A DNA stretch of 64,000 bases from an uncultured Collinsella sp. (GCA_902470065.1 CABRFA010000005.1:3745-67744), one strand, 5' to 3'. Numbered from the stretch's first letter, positions 8,650 through 16,758 are shown. The notes: generated by a model from the sequence alone, not told the origin. A program made the numbers and translations.

Positions 8650-9129
8650 ATGGAGCTGAAGATATCGATCGTGACGTGCTCGGATACGCGCGATCTTGCC
8701 CGGGACGAGGCGGGTGCTGCGCTCGAAGAACTCATCGTGGCGCAGGGCTGGACGGTCGCCTCACATGTGGTCGTGCGCGACGACGCCAGCGAGATCGGTG
8801 ATGCCATTGTGGAAGCCGCCGATGAGTGCCACGCCAATGTCGTGCTTACCTGCGGCGGCACGGGGCTTTCGATGCGCGATGTGACGCCCGAGGCGACGCG
8901 TGCCGTCTGCGACCGTGATGTGCCGGGTATTGCCGAGGCAATCCGTGCGTACTCCATGACCAAGACGCGCCGCGCCATGCTCTCGCGCGCTATTTGCATG
9001 CAACGAGGTCATACACTTGTCGTAAACTTTCCCGGTTCTACGAAGGCCGCCCGCGAAAGCTGGGAGGCCATAGCAGACCAGCTGGAGCATGCGGCTCAGA
9101 TGACGGCGGGCGGCGGACATACCAACTAA
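8650..9129 (+). CDS. mogA: Molybdopterin adenylyltransferase / MoaB-MogA family protein
   Basis: A 159-residue MoCF-biosynthesis domain protein that adenylylates molybdopterin before MoeA acts. The MPT-binding motif is TCGGTGLSMRDVTPEA (residues 67-82). Start ATG 8650 has AGGAGG upstream, just after the moeA stop, so the two are co-transcribed. MogA and MoaB are hard to separate by sequence; MogA function is inferred from pairing with MoeA. A strong terminator follows. Confidence 0.88.
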   Translation: MELKISIVTCSDTRDLARDEAGAALEELIVAQGWTVASHVVVRDDASEIGDAIVEAADECHANVVLTCGGTGLSMRDVTPEATRAVCDRDVPGIAEAIRAYSMTKTRRAMLSRAICMQRGHTLVVNFPGSTKAARESWEAIADQLEHAAQMTAGGGHTN

Positions 9130-9140
9130 GCGGTTTACCT

Positions 9141-9180
9141 GCGGTGGGGCGACCTTATCGGTCGCTCCGCTTTTGTTTTC
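9141..9180 (+). terminator. Terminator after moeA-mogA
   Basis: GCGGTGGGGCGACC pairs with GGTCGCTCCGC around TTATC, then TTTTGTTTT. Confidence 0.88.
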
Positions 9181-9220
9181 CGCCGAATCGACGCCGAGGT
9201 GTACGATAACTCGAAACTAT

Positions 9221-9287
9221 ATTCTCTGGCGAGAATAATTTCTCACTATCATTATTCGCGCGGAAGTATAATCTGATTGCAGATTAA
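9221..9287 (+). promoter_or_regulatory. modABC promoter region with nested inverted repeats
   Basis: TATAAT at 9267-9272 is a probable -10 box. Around it lie three inverted repeats: ATTCTC/GAGAAT (9221-9236), AATAAT/ATTATT (9234-9256) and AATCTG/CAGATT just after the -10 box (about 9271-9287). They are candidate sites for a molybdate-responsive repressor; they do not look like the E. coli ModE site. Confidence 0.45.
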
Positions 9288-9332
9288 AGCCCGCGGTTGG
9301 GTACCCGGGCACAAGGTCCGAAAGGGTTGAAT

Positions 9333-10208
9333 ATGTTCGATATGGTTTCACGCCGCGGATTCGTTTCGCTTTCTGTTGTCGCCACTGCCGGCCTTGGTCT
9401 TGCCGGCTGTTCGGGCAGCAAGACGTCCGAGCCGGCCGGATCCGATGCCGGTTCTGCTAAGGCATCTTCCAAGAAGGAAACCGTCGAGCTGCAGGTCTTT
9501 GCCGCCAACTCGCTCGAGAAGGCTCTGCCCGAGGTTCAGGAGCTTTACACCGACCAGACCGGCACCACCTTTGCCGACACGCAGTTTAAGGCGTCCGGCG
9601 ACCTTGTCGAGCAGATGCGTGCCGGCGCCACGGTCGACGTGCTCATCACCGCTTCCAAGGGCACCATGGATGACGCTGAGACCGCCGGGCTCGTCGACGC
9701 CGACACGCGTGAGGATATGTTCGCCAACGACCTCGTGATTATTCGCGCCGAGGGCTCCGACACCAAGGTCGAGGCCATCGCCGACGTCGCGAACCTGGAC
9801 GGCAAGATCGCCATCGGCGATGCCAAGACCGTTCCGGCCGGCAAGTACGCCAACCAGGCGCTGGCTTCTGTGGGCCTTTATACCGGCACCGAGGGCGACG
9901 ACGGCGAGTATGCGCCCGAGATCGCCGACAAGGTGGCCCTGGCCGACAAAGTTGGTACCGCCGCCGCCTATGTGTCCACGGGCGACTGCGTGGCTGGCTT
10001 TGTCTACAGCTCCGATATCTTCCGCTACGACGGCATCGAGGAGGCCTTCGTGTGCCCCGAGGATTCGCACAAGCCCATCGTGTATCCGGGCGCCGTTGCC
10101 GAGAGCTCCGAGCACGCCGACGAGGCCAAGGCGTTCATCGACTTCTGTCTGACCAACAAGAAGGCTCAGAAGATTTGGGCCAAGTACGGCTTTGAGCTTT
10201 CCGAGTAG
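9333..10208 (+). CDS. modA: Molybdate ABC transporter substrate-binding lipoprotein
   Basis: A 291-residue binding protein. The leader has a twin-arginine-like SRRGFVSL and a lipobox LAGC with C26 as the acylated residue, so it is probably a membrane-anchored (possibly Tat-exported) lipoprotein. The mature part begins after a Ser/Lys-rich linker with LQVFAANSLEKALPEV and contains KASGDLVEQMRAGATVDVLI, typical of ModA/WtpA molybdate or tungstate binders. ATG 9333 follows GAAAGGG. First gene of modABC. Preference for molybdate or tungstate cannot be told from sequence. Confidence 0.9.
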   Translation: MFDMVSRRGFVSLSVVATAGLGLAGCSGSKTSEPAGSDAGSAKASSKKETVELQVFAANSLEKALPEVQELYTDQTGTTFADTQFKASGDLVEQMRAGATVDVLITASKGTMDDAETAGLVDADTREDMFANDLVIIRAEGSDTKVEAIADVANLDGKIAIGDAKTVPAGKYANQALASVGLYTGTEGDDGEYAPEIADKVALADKVGTAAAYVSTGDCVAGFVYSSDIFRYDGIEEAFVCPEDSHKPIVYPGAVAESSEHADEAKAFIDFCLTNKKAQKIWAKYGFELSE

Positions 10209-10276
10209 CGCTGCTTGGCGCGATAATTCCATCGTTTTGTGTTTCACTTCGTCCTTGTATTCGCTTGGAGCTTTTC

Positions 10277-11719
10277 GTGCTTAATAGATTCCGCATGCTT
10301 GTCGCCTGTGCTTTGACCTTCGCGCTTTGCTGGGTGCCGGGATTTGCGTTTGCTGGGGACGCTGAGAACGGGGCCCAGGTTGCTGCGACCGCTCATGGGC
10401 TTTCCTATGGGATCGAGGGTTTTGAGCGGTTGGCCAAGGGGACCGCTCGTGCCATGGAGGGCCAGCCTGAGGGCTACCGGTTTCCCGTTGACGAGGACGT
10501 TGACCTTGTAGTGGCGCCTGCTGCCGATCGCGTTGTGGTGTGGATATCGCCCAAGGCGGTCGAGAAGTATGGATTGGATCCGCAGGACAACGAGTGCGTA
10601 TCGGGTCTGAAGGCCCTCGTCTGTGAGCTCGACAGCGCAAACTGCATGGGAGGTGCGCAGCTAGGGGACGTGGATCTTCCTTGGTATGTTACGGCGGAAA
10701 CAACGTTTGAATCCGGCGGGTATACCTATGGCTTTGACGAGCGCGGTGCGGATGGGGACCGTTATGTGGTGATTGCATCAGCCTCGGGTGATGCCAAGGG
10801 CGGCGCGCGTTGGCTTGATAGCGCTCAAATGGTAGAAGCGTCGTCTGTCGTGTTGCGGGATGAGCGGGGGCCCTTGACCTCTCTGGCCTCCTTTTTGGGC
10901 GACATCGACTATCGCCCGTTTTGGGTGTCCATAAAAACGAGCGGCCTTGCCCTGCTGATCTCCTTTGCGCTGGGCCTGTTTGCCGCGTGGAAGACCATGG
11001 GTACCTCGAGTCGCATCAAGGGCCTGCTCGACTCGGTCTTTACCATCCCTATGGTGTTGCCGCCTACGGTGTGCGGCTTTCTGCTCCTCATGCTGTTTGG
11101 CCGCTCGACCGGGGTGGGCCAGTGGCTCATCGCACACGGTATCTCGATCGTCTTTACCTGGCCCGCGGCGGTGATCTCTGCCGTGGTGGTGTCGTTTCCC
11201 CTGGTCTACCGCACGGCGCTCGGTGCCTTTGAGAGCCTAGACATGCAGATGCTCGACGCCGCGCGAACTCTGGGATGGTCCGAGCGTCGCATCTTTACCA
11301 AGCTTATGATGCCGCTTGGTTGGCCCTCGATTGCCGCCGGCACGGTGCTCGCCTTTGCCCGCGCGATGGGCGAGTTTGGCTGCACCCTGTTCTTTGCGGG
11401 CAACTACGCCGGCATTACCCAGACCATCCCCATCGCCATCTACTTTGAGTGGATGGGCGGCAACACCTCGGTGGCCCTCTTTTGGGTCGCCGTCGTGATC
11501 GTCTTTAGCTTTTTGGTCATCCTGTTCATCAACATGTATACGGCACATTCGCAAAAGTACCGCGAGCGTGGCCTTTCCCGTGCGGAGCGCAAGAAGGCCA
11601 AAGAGCTCGCCGGTCAGAGCGATTCGCTCGACCCGGCGGGCGGCGATGCCCTGCGTATCGATCGCGAGGCATTGGCTGAGCTCATGCGCGATGAGCCCGC
11701 TATTCAGGGAGGTCGATAG
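10277..11719 (+). CDS. modB: Molybdate ABC transporter permease with N-terminal extracytoplasmic domain
   Basis: A 480-residue protein, about twice the size of a normal ModB. Residues 1-26 form a signal peptide or first helix; residues 27-210 are hydrophilic, with cysteines 107, 116 and 123, and resemble nothing I recognise. From about residue 215 a standard permease follows (five helices) with the EAA loop LDAARTLGWSERRIFTKL. A basic tail of about 60 residues ends the protein. GTG 10277 is chosen because GGAG lies six bases upstream; ATG 10295 is the alternative. The gene follows modA closely and ends 3 bases before modC. The extra domain probably sits outside the cell beside ModA. Confidence 0.87.
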   Translation: MLNRFRMLVACALTFALCWVPGFAFAGDAENGAQVAATAHGLSYGIEGFERLAKGTARAMEGQPEGYRFPVDEDVDLVVAPAADRVVVWISPKAVEKYGLDPQDNECVSGLKALVCELDSANCMGGAQLGDVDLPWYVTAETTFESGGYTYGFDERGADGDRYVVIASASGDAKGGARWLDSAQMVEASSVVLRDERGPLTSLASFLGDIDYRPFWVSIKTSGLALLISFALGLFAAWKTMGTSSRIKGLLDSVFTIPMVLPPTVCGFLLLMLFGRSTGVGQWLIAHGISIVFTWPAAVISAVVVSFPLVYRTALGAFESLDMQMLDAARTLGWSERRIFTKLMMPLGWPSIAAGTVLAFARAMGEFGCTLFFAGNYAGITQTIPIAIYFEWMGGNTSVALFWVAVVIVFSFLVILFINMYTAHSQKYRERGLSRAERKKAKELAGQSDSLDPAGGDALRIDREALAELMRDEPAIQGGR

Positions 11720-11722
11720 GCC

Positions 11723-12793
11723 ATGTCACTCGTTCTGGATATTAAAAAGCGCTATCCGGGTTTTATGCTCGATATGCAGCTTGAGGCCGGTGAGGAGCGT
11801 GTGGCGCTGCTGGGTGCCTCGGGCTGCGGCAAGAGTTGCACGCTGCGCTGCATTGCTGGTGTGGAGACGCCCGACGAGGGCAAGATCGTCGTCAACGGCG
11901 TGACCTTTTTTGACTCGGCGGCGGGCATCAACCTGTCGCCCCAGGAGCGCAAATGCGCCCTGCTGTTCCAAAACTATCAGCTGTTTCCCAACATGACGGT
12001 GGCCGATAACGTATGCGCCGGTGTAAAGGACGCGGGTGACGCCGCCGCGCGCAAAAAACTCGCCGAGCGCTATCTGGGCATTTTCGGTCTAGCCGATTTT
12101 GCCGACCGCTATCCCGCGCGCCTCTCGGGCGGTCAGCAGCAACGTGTGGCGCTTGCCCGTATGGTGGCGGCGCACCCGGGCATCTTTATGTTCGACGAGC
12201 CCATGAGCGCACTCGATTCCTATCTTAAGAGCGCCCTCGAACAGAACATGCTCGACCTGTTCGATGTATGCAACCGCACCGTGCTCTATGTGAGCCACGA
12301 CATCGACGAAGCGTGCCGCCTGTGCCAGCGCATCTGCGTGATGCACGACGGGCATGTTGAGGAGATCGGCTCCGTCGAGGACGTGGTCCGCCGCCCGCAG
12401 ACGCTGGCGGCGCTGCGCCTGACGGGCTGCAAGAACACAAGCCGGGCGCGCAAGATCGGCGACGAAGAAGTTGAGGCCCTCGACTGGGGCATGACTTTTA
12501 ACGTGGGTCGCGAGGTTCCCGATAATGTGGCGTACCTGGGCGTTCGCGCAAGCTATTTCCATGTTGATAATCGCGTTGAGCGGGGCCGTAACAGCTACGA
12601 TTTGCATGTGGCCCGTGTGAGCGATTCGCGCTTTGAGCGGCTGGTATTGCTGGACGTGCCGCGCGCTGATGCGCCCACGCGTCTGCAGTGGAAGGTCAAC
12701 AAAGTGGGCGTGCCTGTCGACGAGCTGCCGCAAGCAGGCGAAACGCTACGCATGCACTTCGATGCGAGTAAGATCCATCTGGTTTGTCGGTAG
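11723..12793 (+). CDS. modC: Molybdate ABC transporter ATP-binding protein
   Basis: A 356-residue ABC ATPase energising ModB. Walker A GASGCGKS (31-38), Q-loop region LLFQNYQLFPNMTV, signature LSGGQQQRV (134-142) and Walker B IFMFDEP (154-160) are intact. The last 110 residues form a regulatory domain in the position of the ModC Mop domain, but the Mop sequence is not obvious. Starts 3 bases after modB stops. Confidence 0.9.
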   Translation: MSLVLDIKKRYPGFMLDMQLEAGEERVALLGASGCGKSCTLRCIAGVETPDEGKIVVNGVTFFDSAAGINLSPQERKCALLFQNYQLFPNMTVADNVCAGVKDAGDAAARKKLAERYLGIFGLADFADRYPARLSGGQQQRVALARMVAAHPGIFMFDEPMSALDSYLKSALEQNMLDLFDVCNRTVLYVSHDIDEACRLCQRICVMHDGHVEEIGSVEDVVRRPQTLAALRLTGCKNTSRARKIGDEEVEALDWGMTFNVGREVPDNVAYLGVRASYFHVDNRVERGRNSYDLHVARVSDSRFERLVLLDVPRADAPTRLQWKVNKVGVPVDELPQAGETLRMHFDASKIHLVCR

Positions 12794-12804
12794 CGCCGGG
12801 TAAT

Positions 12805-12839
12805 GCCGTCGGGGATATAAGTCTCGGCGGCTTTGTCTT
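12805..12839 (+). terminator. Probable terminator after modC
   Basis: GCCGTCGGG and CTCGGCGGC form an imperfect stem followed by TTTGTCTT. Confidence 0.55.
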
Positions 12840-12926
12840 GCCGTTCGCCTAATGGGGAATGACAAACTCTTATCAACACAGATAATTATTTATTAAACGG
12901 CGGCACACGACGCTGTCGTACGAATG

Positions 12927-12958
12927 TCAACGGTGTTCGCATGGTCGACGACCGTTGA
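12927..12958. promoter_or_regulatory. Inverted repeat upstream of the double-cubane operon
   Basis: TCAACGGT (12927-12934) and ACCGTTGA (12951-12958) are perfectly complementary with a 16-base spacer. It lies about 40 bases before the small ORF and is a candidate operator. Confidence 0.4.
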
Positions 12959-12994
12959 TATAGTTGACCTTAACTTGTAAAGGAGGACGCGCAC

Positions 12995-13063
12995 ATGCCG
13001 CAGACGACATACATTCGCCGCGTTGCCGCGCGCGCCCTGTATATGGCTCGGAGTCGCATATGA
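12995..13063 (+). CDS. Possible 22-residue leader peptide
   Basis: ATG 12995 is preceded by a near-perfect AAAGGAGGA. The frame encodes a 22-residue basic peptide (MPQTTYIRRVAARALYMARS then RI) and stops at TGA 13061. Too short for homology arguments; the excellent ribosome site is the only support. It lies between an inverted repeat and a folded leader, which would fit a regulatory leader peptide. Reading the TGA as selenocysteine would add only 13 residues and no hairpin follows, so a normal stop is more likely. Confidence 0.3.
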   Translation: MPQTTYIRRVAARALYMARSRI

Positions 13064-13123
13064 GCAGGTATGTTCACGGCTCCGGGAGAGACGACGCACA
13101 ACTAAATAATCGACCGCAAAGCA

Positions 13124-13219
13124 GGTTCCCCAAAATTCCGGGTTTAGGCACGGCTGGGTTTTCGCCGCCCACCGTGCAGCAATACCGTAGTTATCCGTAT
13201 TTGGTTCGAGAGGGGAACC
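13124..13219 (+). promoter_or_regulatory. Structured leader sequestering the RBS (riboswitch-like candidate)
   Basis: GGTTCCCC (13124-13131) is complementary to GGGGAACC (13212-13219), which contains the ribosome binding site of the gene starting at 13223. Inside lie a hairpin GCACGG-c-TGGG / CCCA-CCGTGC (13148-13177) and a smaller one AATAC/GTATT (13181-13201). This makes a closed multi-helix junction over the start region. No known riboswitch class was recognised. Confidence 0.45.
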
Positions 13220-13222
13220 GTC

Positions 13223-14506
13223 ATGGCTGAAGAATTCGATTTCCATCCGATGTGGGAGAGCCTCGGCATGAATCTTGCCGATCACGACATGCTGCTGGGC
13301 GCTGTGGGCCAGATGTACGGCGATATGTTCCTGACGCAGAACAATCGCCCCAAGTCCACGTCCTACCTGGATTTTGTCGCCACCAACATCCACAGCGGCC
13401 GTATTAAGGAGATGCTCGACAAGAAGGAGGCCGGCGAGGCCACCAAGATCGTCGGTTCGTTCTGCGTGTACGTGCCCGAGGAGATCGTGCTTGCCTGTGA
13501 CGGCATTCCCGTTGGTCTGTGCTCGGGTGCCGATTGGGCAACCGATAAGGTCGAGGAGCACCTGCCGCGCAACACCTGTCCGCTTATCAAGAGCTTTGCC
13601 GGCTTTAAGCTGGGCGAGGTCTGCCCCTACATTGAGTCGAGTGACCTGGTGGTAGGCGAGAACTCCTGCGACGGTAAGAAGAAAGCCTACGAGTTCTTTG
13701 CCACGCAAAAGAACATGTACGTCATGGATATTCCCAACGTACACGACGAGTCGACGCTCGTGACCTGGAAGGCCGAGGTCAAGAAGCTCGCCGCCAAGAT
13801 CGAGGACGAGTGCGGCGTCAAGATTACGCCCGAGCGTCTGAAGGCTGCCATCCACGCCGTCAATGAGAAGCGCCGCGCCCTGCAGCGCCTCGCTGAGACC
13901 CGCGCTGCCGACCCTGCGCCCATCAGCGGTCTCGACAGCCTGCTGACCGTTCAGGCCGCCTTTATGGACGACACACCGCGTCTGACCGGAGCCATCAACG
14001 ATATGGCGGCTGAGTGCGAGCAGCGTGTCGAGGCCGGCGAGGGCGTGGCACCCAAGGGGACCAAGCGCATCCTGTACACCGGTACGCCCATGGCCGTGCC
14101 CAACTGGAAGCTGTTCAACCTTATCGAGAAGGCCGGCGGCGTTGTGGTGGGCGAGGAGTCCTGCACTGGTTCGCGCTATTACAAGGACTTGGTCGATGAG
14201 TCCGGTGAGACGGTTGACGAGATGCTCGATGCTATCGCCGAGCGCTACTTTAAGATCAACTGCGCCGTCTTTACGCCCAACGACCAGCGTATGAAGGACA
14301 TTGTCCAGATGGCCAAGGACCTGCATGCCGATGGCATCGTCGACGTGGCCCTGCAGTTCTGCACGCTCTACGAGATGGAGTCGTTTGCCGTGGAGAAGGC
14401 CGCCGAAGAGGCCGGCATCCCGTTTATGCACATCACGACCGACTACGCCGGCGAGGATGCAGGCCAACTGCAAACCAGGATTGAGGCTTTCTTGGAAACC
14501 ATTTAG
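13223..14506 (+). CDS. Double-cubane-cluster / 2-hydroxyacyl-CoA dehydratase family protein, first copy
   Basis: A 427-residue protein of the HgdB/BcrB/YjiM fold (2-hydroxyacyl-CoA dehydratase family). Cysteines 119, 134 and 149 in NTCPLIKS, GEVCPYIE and ENSCDGKKK have the same spacing as in the next gene and probably bind an iron-sulfur or double-cubane cluster. Further shared blocks are INCAVFTPND and a C-terminal HITTDYAGEDAGQLQTR. Such proteins receive low-potential electrons from an ATP-driven activase, here encoded two genes on. No CoA-dehydratase pathway genes are nearby, so a double-cubane reductase is more likely than a classical dehydratase. ATG 13223 has GAGGGG upstream, inside the folded leader. 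Confidence 0.82.
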   Translation: MAEEFDFHPMWESLGMNLADHDMLLGAVGQMYGDMFLTQNNRPKSTSYLDFVATNIHSGRIKEMLDKKEAGEATKIVGSFCVYVPEEIVLACDGIPVGLCSGADWATDKVEEHLPRNTCPLIKSFAGFKLGEVCPYIESSDLVVGENSCDGKKKAYEFFATQKNMYVMDIPNVHDESTLVTWKAEVKKLAAKIEDECGVKITPERLKAAIHAVNEKRRALQRLAETRAADPAPISGLDSLLTVQAAFMDDTPRLTGAINDMAAECEQRVEAGEGVAPKGTKRILYTGTPMAVPNWKLFNLIEKAGGVVVGEESCTGSRYYKDLVDESGETVDEMLDAIAERYFKINCAVFTPNDQRMKDIVQMAKDLHADGIVDVALQFCTLYEMESFAVEKAAEEAGIPFMHITTDYAGEDAGQLQTRIEAFLETI

Positions 14507-14520
14507 GGCTATCCGGTCCA

Positions 14521-14624
14521 GCGGCTTCCCCAAGCACCCGATCTTGCCGTTCAAACCATCGCTTGCATACCAAAGTACGCGGCGCTCCTCTTTCACGGCA
14601 ACCTCGGGCACCTGGGAAAGCCGT
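14521..14624. repeat. Long imperfect palindrome after first double-cubane gene
   Basis: The left arm starts GGCTTCCCCAAGCACCCG and the right arm ends CGGGCACCTGGGAAAGCC; about 32 bases pair imperfectly. The centre CCAAAGTACGC plus GCGCTCCTCTTTC is shared with the element at 15823-15923. No T-run follows. Confidence 0.7.
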
Positions 14625-14660
14625 TTCCTTGGTTGGTTAAAAGGTTTGTTAAGGAGTTAT

Positions 14661-15824
14661 ATGTCGGAAAATATTGAGCAGCCGTTGCCGTCCACGTTTG
14701 AGGAGTTCAACGAGCAACGCAAGGCGGCGTTTATTCGCGTCAAGGATTATAAGCAGGCGGGTAATCGCCTGGTCGGTTTTCTGTGCAGCTACACGCCGCT
14801 CGAGATTATCGATGCCGCGGGGGCTGCGAGCGTGGCGCTGTGCGGCACGTCCGACGAGGTGATTCCCGAGGCCGAGAAGGTGCTGCCGGCAAACCTCTGC
14901 CCGCTCATCAAGTCGACGTACGGTTTTGCCTATTCGCAAAAGTGCCCGTTTACGTACTTTAGCGACATGATCATCGGCGAGACCACCTGCGACGGCAAGA
15001 AGAAGATGTACGAGCTACTCAACGAGCTTAAGCGCACGCACATTCTGCACCTGCCGCAGGGTCGCGATCGCGCCTACGAGCGTGAGGGCTGGTACGAGGA
15101 GTGCCGTCTGCTCAAGGAAGAGCTCGAGAACTTCTACGGCATCACTATCACCGATGACGACCTGCGCGCTGCCGTCCGTCGTCGCAACCGCCTGCGCGCG
15201 GCCCAGCTCGAGATGTTTGCGCTTCAGGCCAACCAGCCGGCGGCCATGAGCGGTGTCGACCTGATGAGCACCATGTTTGCCGGTACGTTCAGCTTTGATA
15301 TCGAGGCTTATACGCAGCAGCTGGAGCAAAAGGTTGCCAAGCTGCGCGAGGCCTACGACGCAGGTGAGCGCCCGGTCGCGGCAGACGCCAAGCGCATTCT
15401 GATCACCGGCTGCCCGGTGGGCGGCGTGATCAACAAGATCGGCCGTACCATCGAGTCCAACGGCGGCGTGGTCGTGTGTATGGACGACTGCTCGGGAGAG
15501 CGCACGGCGGCCATGATGATCGACCCGGAGGCTCCCGATATCCTGCGCGCGATTGCCGACCGCTACCTGGACATTAACTGCTCGGTCATGACGCCCAACG
15601 ACGGTCGTATGGAAAACACGCTGGCCATGTGCGAGAAGTACCATGTCGATGGCGTGGTAGAGAGCGTGCTGCAGGCCTGCCACACCTTTAACGTTGAGAG
15701 CGCACGCATGCAGGAGGCCGTCGAGGGTGCGGGTATTCCGTATATGAAGATCGAGACCGACTACAGCAACGGCGACATGGGTCAGATCGAGACCCGCATC
15801 GCCGCCTTTATCGAAACCCTCTAG
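14661..15824 (+). CDS. Double-cubane-cluster / 2-hydroxyacyl-CoA dehydratase family protein, second copy
   Basis: A 387-residue paralogue of the preceding protein, lacking about 40 N-terminal residues. The cysteine block is conserved (C80, C95, C110; NLCPLIKS, SQKCPFTY, ETTCDGKKK), as are INCSVMTPND and KIETDYSNGDMGQIETR. ATG 14661 follows AAGGAG, and earlier in-frame codons overlap the previous gene and are rejected. The two copies probably form a heterodimer or two alternative reductases served by one activase. A second palindrome of the same family follows the stop. Confidence 0.82.
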   Translation: MSENIEQPLPSTFEEFNEQRKAAFIRVKDYKQAGNRLVGFLCSYTPLEIIDAAGAASVALCGTSDEVIPEAEKVLPANLCPLIKSTYGFAYSQKCPFTYFSDMIIGETTCDGKKKMYELLNELKRTHILHLPQGRDRAYEREGWYEECRLLKEELENFYGITITDDDLRAAVRRRNRLRAAQLEMFALQANQPAAMSGVDLMSTMFAGTFSFDIEAYTQQLEQKVAKLREAYDAGERPVAADAKRILITGCPVGGVINKIGRTIESNGGVVVCMDDCSGERTAAMMIDPEAPDILRAIADRYLDINCSVMTPNDGRMENTLAMCEKYHVDGVVESVLQACHTFNVESARMQEAVEGAGIPYMKIETDYSNGDMGQIETRIAAFIETL

Positions 15825-15923
15825 CTTCCTCAGGCACCGGATCTTGCCCCTCAAACCGTCGCTTGCGAACCCAAAGTACGCTGCGCTCCTCTTTCGGGGC
15901 AATCTCCGGCACCTGAGAAACCT
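15823..15923. repeat. Long imperfect palindrome after second double-cubane gene
   Basis: Left arm AGCTTCCTCAGGCACCGG pairs imperfectly with CCGGCACCTGAGAAACCT on the right. The central CCAAAGTACGC and GCGCTCCTCTTTC match the copy at 14521-14624. It starts at the last codon of the gene. Confidence 0.7.
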
Positions 15924-15979
15924 AGAGCTAAGGCGCCTGAACGCGCCGCTACCTTTGATGTTTAGATTGGGAGAGAGCC

Positions 15980-16744
15980 ATGATAGGGATCGGGATCGAT
16001 ATCGGGTCTACGGCGGCTAAGGCTGCTGTGGTCGACGGGGAGGGTTCGGTGGCGTGGACGTGCGTGCAGCCAACCGGGTTCTCCTCGGTCGATGCTTCCG
16101 AGCGGCTGCGCGAGGCACTGGCAGCGGCTGGCTACGACGTGGCTGCCGACGACGTGCGCGTGATCGCGACCGGCTACGGCCGTGTCGCCGTGCCCTATGC
16201 GCACAAGGTCGTGACCGAGATCACCTGCCACGGCACCGGTGCCGTGCGCCTGTTTGGCGATCACGGCACGGTGATTGACGTGGGCGGCCAGGACACCAAG
16301 GTCATTCAGCTTAAAAGTGGCCGCGTGGCCAAGTTCGCCATGAACGACAAGTGCGCTGCCGGTACGGGGCGCTTTTTGGAGATCATGGCCGACCGTCTGG
16401 GTATTTCCCAACAGCAGATGGCCGACCTTGCGCGTTCCGGTGAGCCCACCAAGATCAGCAGCATGTGCACGGTGTTTGCCGAAAGCGAGGTCATCAGCCT
16501 GATCGGTCGCGGTGAGCCGCGCGAGAACATTGCACGTGGCGTGATCGACAGCGTGGTCTCGCGCGTGGCGACCATGGCCGGGCAGGCCGCGGGCGCCCCG
16601 TACTACCTGACCGGTGGTCTGTGCGAGAACGCCTTCGTGGTGGAGCGGTTGGGCGAGCTGCTGGGGTCGCCGGTGACCACCTCGCCCCAGGCTCGCTTTG
16701 CCGGAGCGATTGGCGCGGCGATTCGCGCCGCCGCCTTGGCCTAG
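15980..16744 (+). CDS. Acyl-CoA dehydratase activase (HgdC/YjiL-like, BadF/BadG family)
   Basis: A 254-residue ASKHA-fold ATPase. The phosphate-binding GIDIGSTAAKAAVV and GGQDTK motifs are intact. C125 (NDKCAAGTGRFLE) and C163 (SSMCTVFAESEV) are the two cysteines that in HgdC bind a [4Fe-4S] cluster bridging the homodimer. ATP-driven cluster motion injects an electron into the partner, here presumably the two double-cubane proteins. ATG 15980 follows GGGAGAG. Length is standard for HgdC. Confidence 0.92.
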   Translation: MIGIGIDIGSTAAKAAVVDGEGSVAWTCVQPTGFSSVDASERLREALAAAGYDVAADDVRVIATGYGRVAVPYAHKVVTEITCHGTGAVRLFGDHGTVIDVGGQDTKVIQLKSGRVAKFAMNDKCAAGTGRFLEIMADRLGISQQQMADLARSGEPTKISSMCTVFAESEVISLIGRGEPRENIARGVIDSVVSRVATMAGQAAGAPYYLTGGLCENAFVVERLGELLGSPVTTSPQARFAGAIGAAIRAAALA

Positions 16745-16758
16745 GGGTGTACCGCGAC

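Noticed and set aside
13061..13105. TGA after the 22-codon ORF as a selenocysteine codon
   Set aside because: Readthrough would add only 13 residues, no SECIS-like hairpin follows, and the peptide has no redox motif.
16621..16758. N-terminal extension of the glycosyltransferase
   Set aside because: It overlaps the activase gene in another frame, is Arg/Gly-rich like a shadow frame, and the family start MRILNITAQ begins at 16759.
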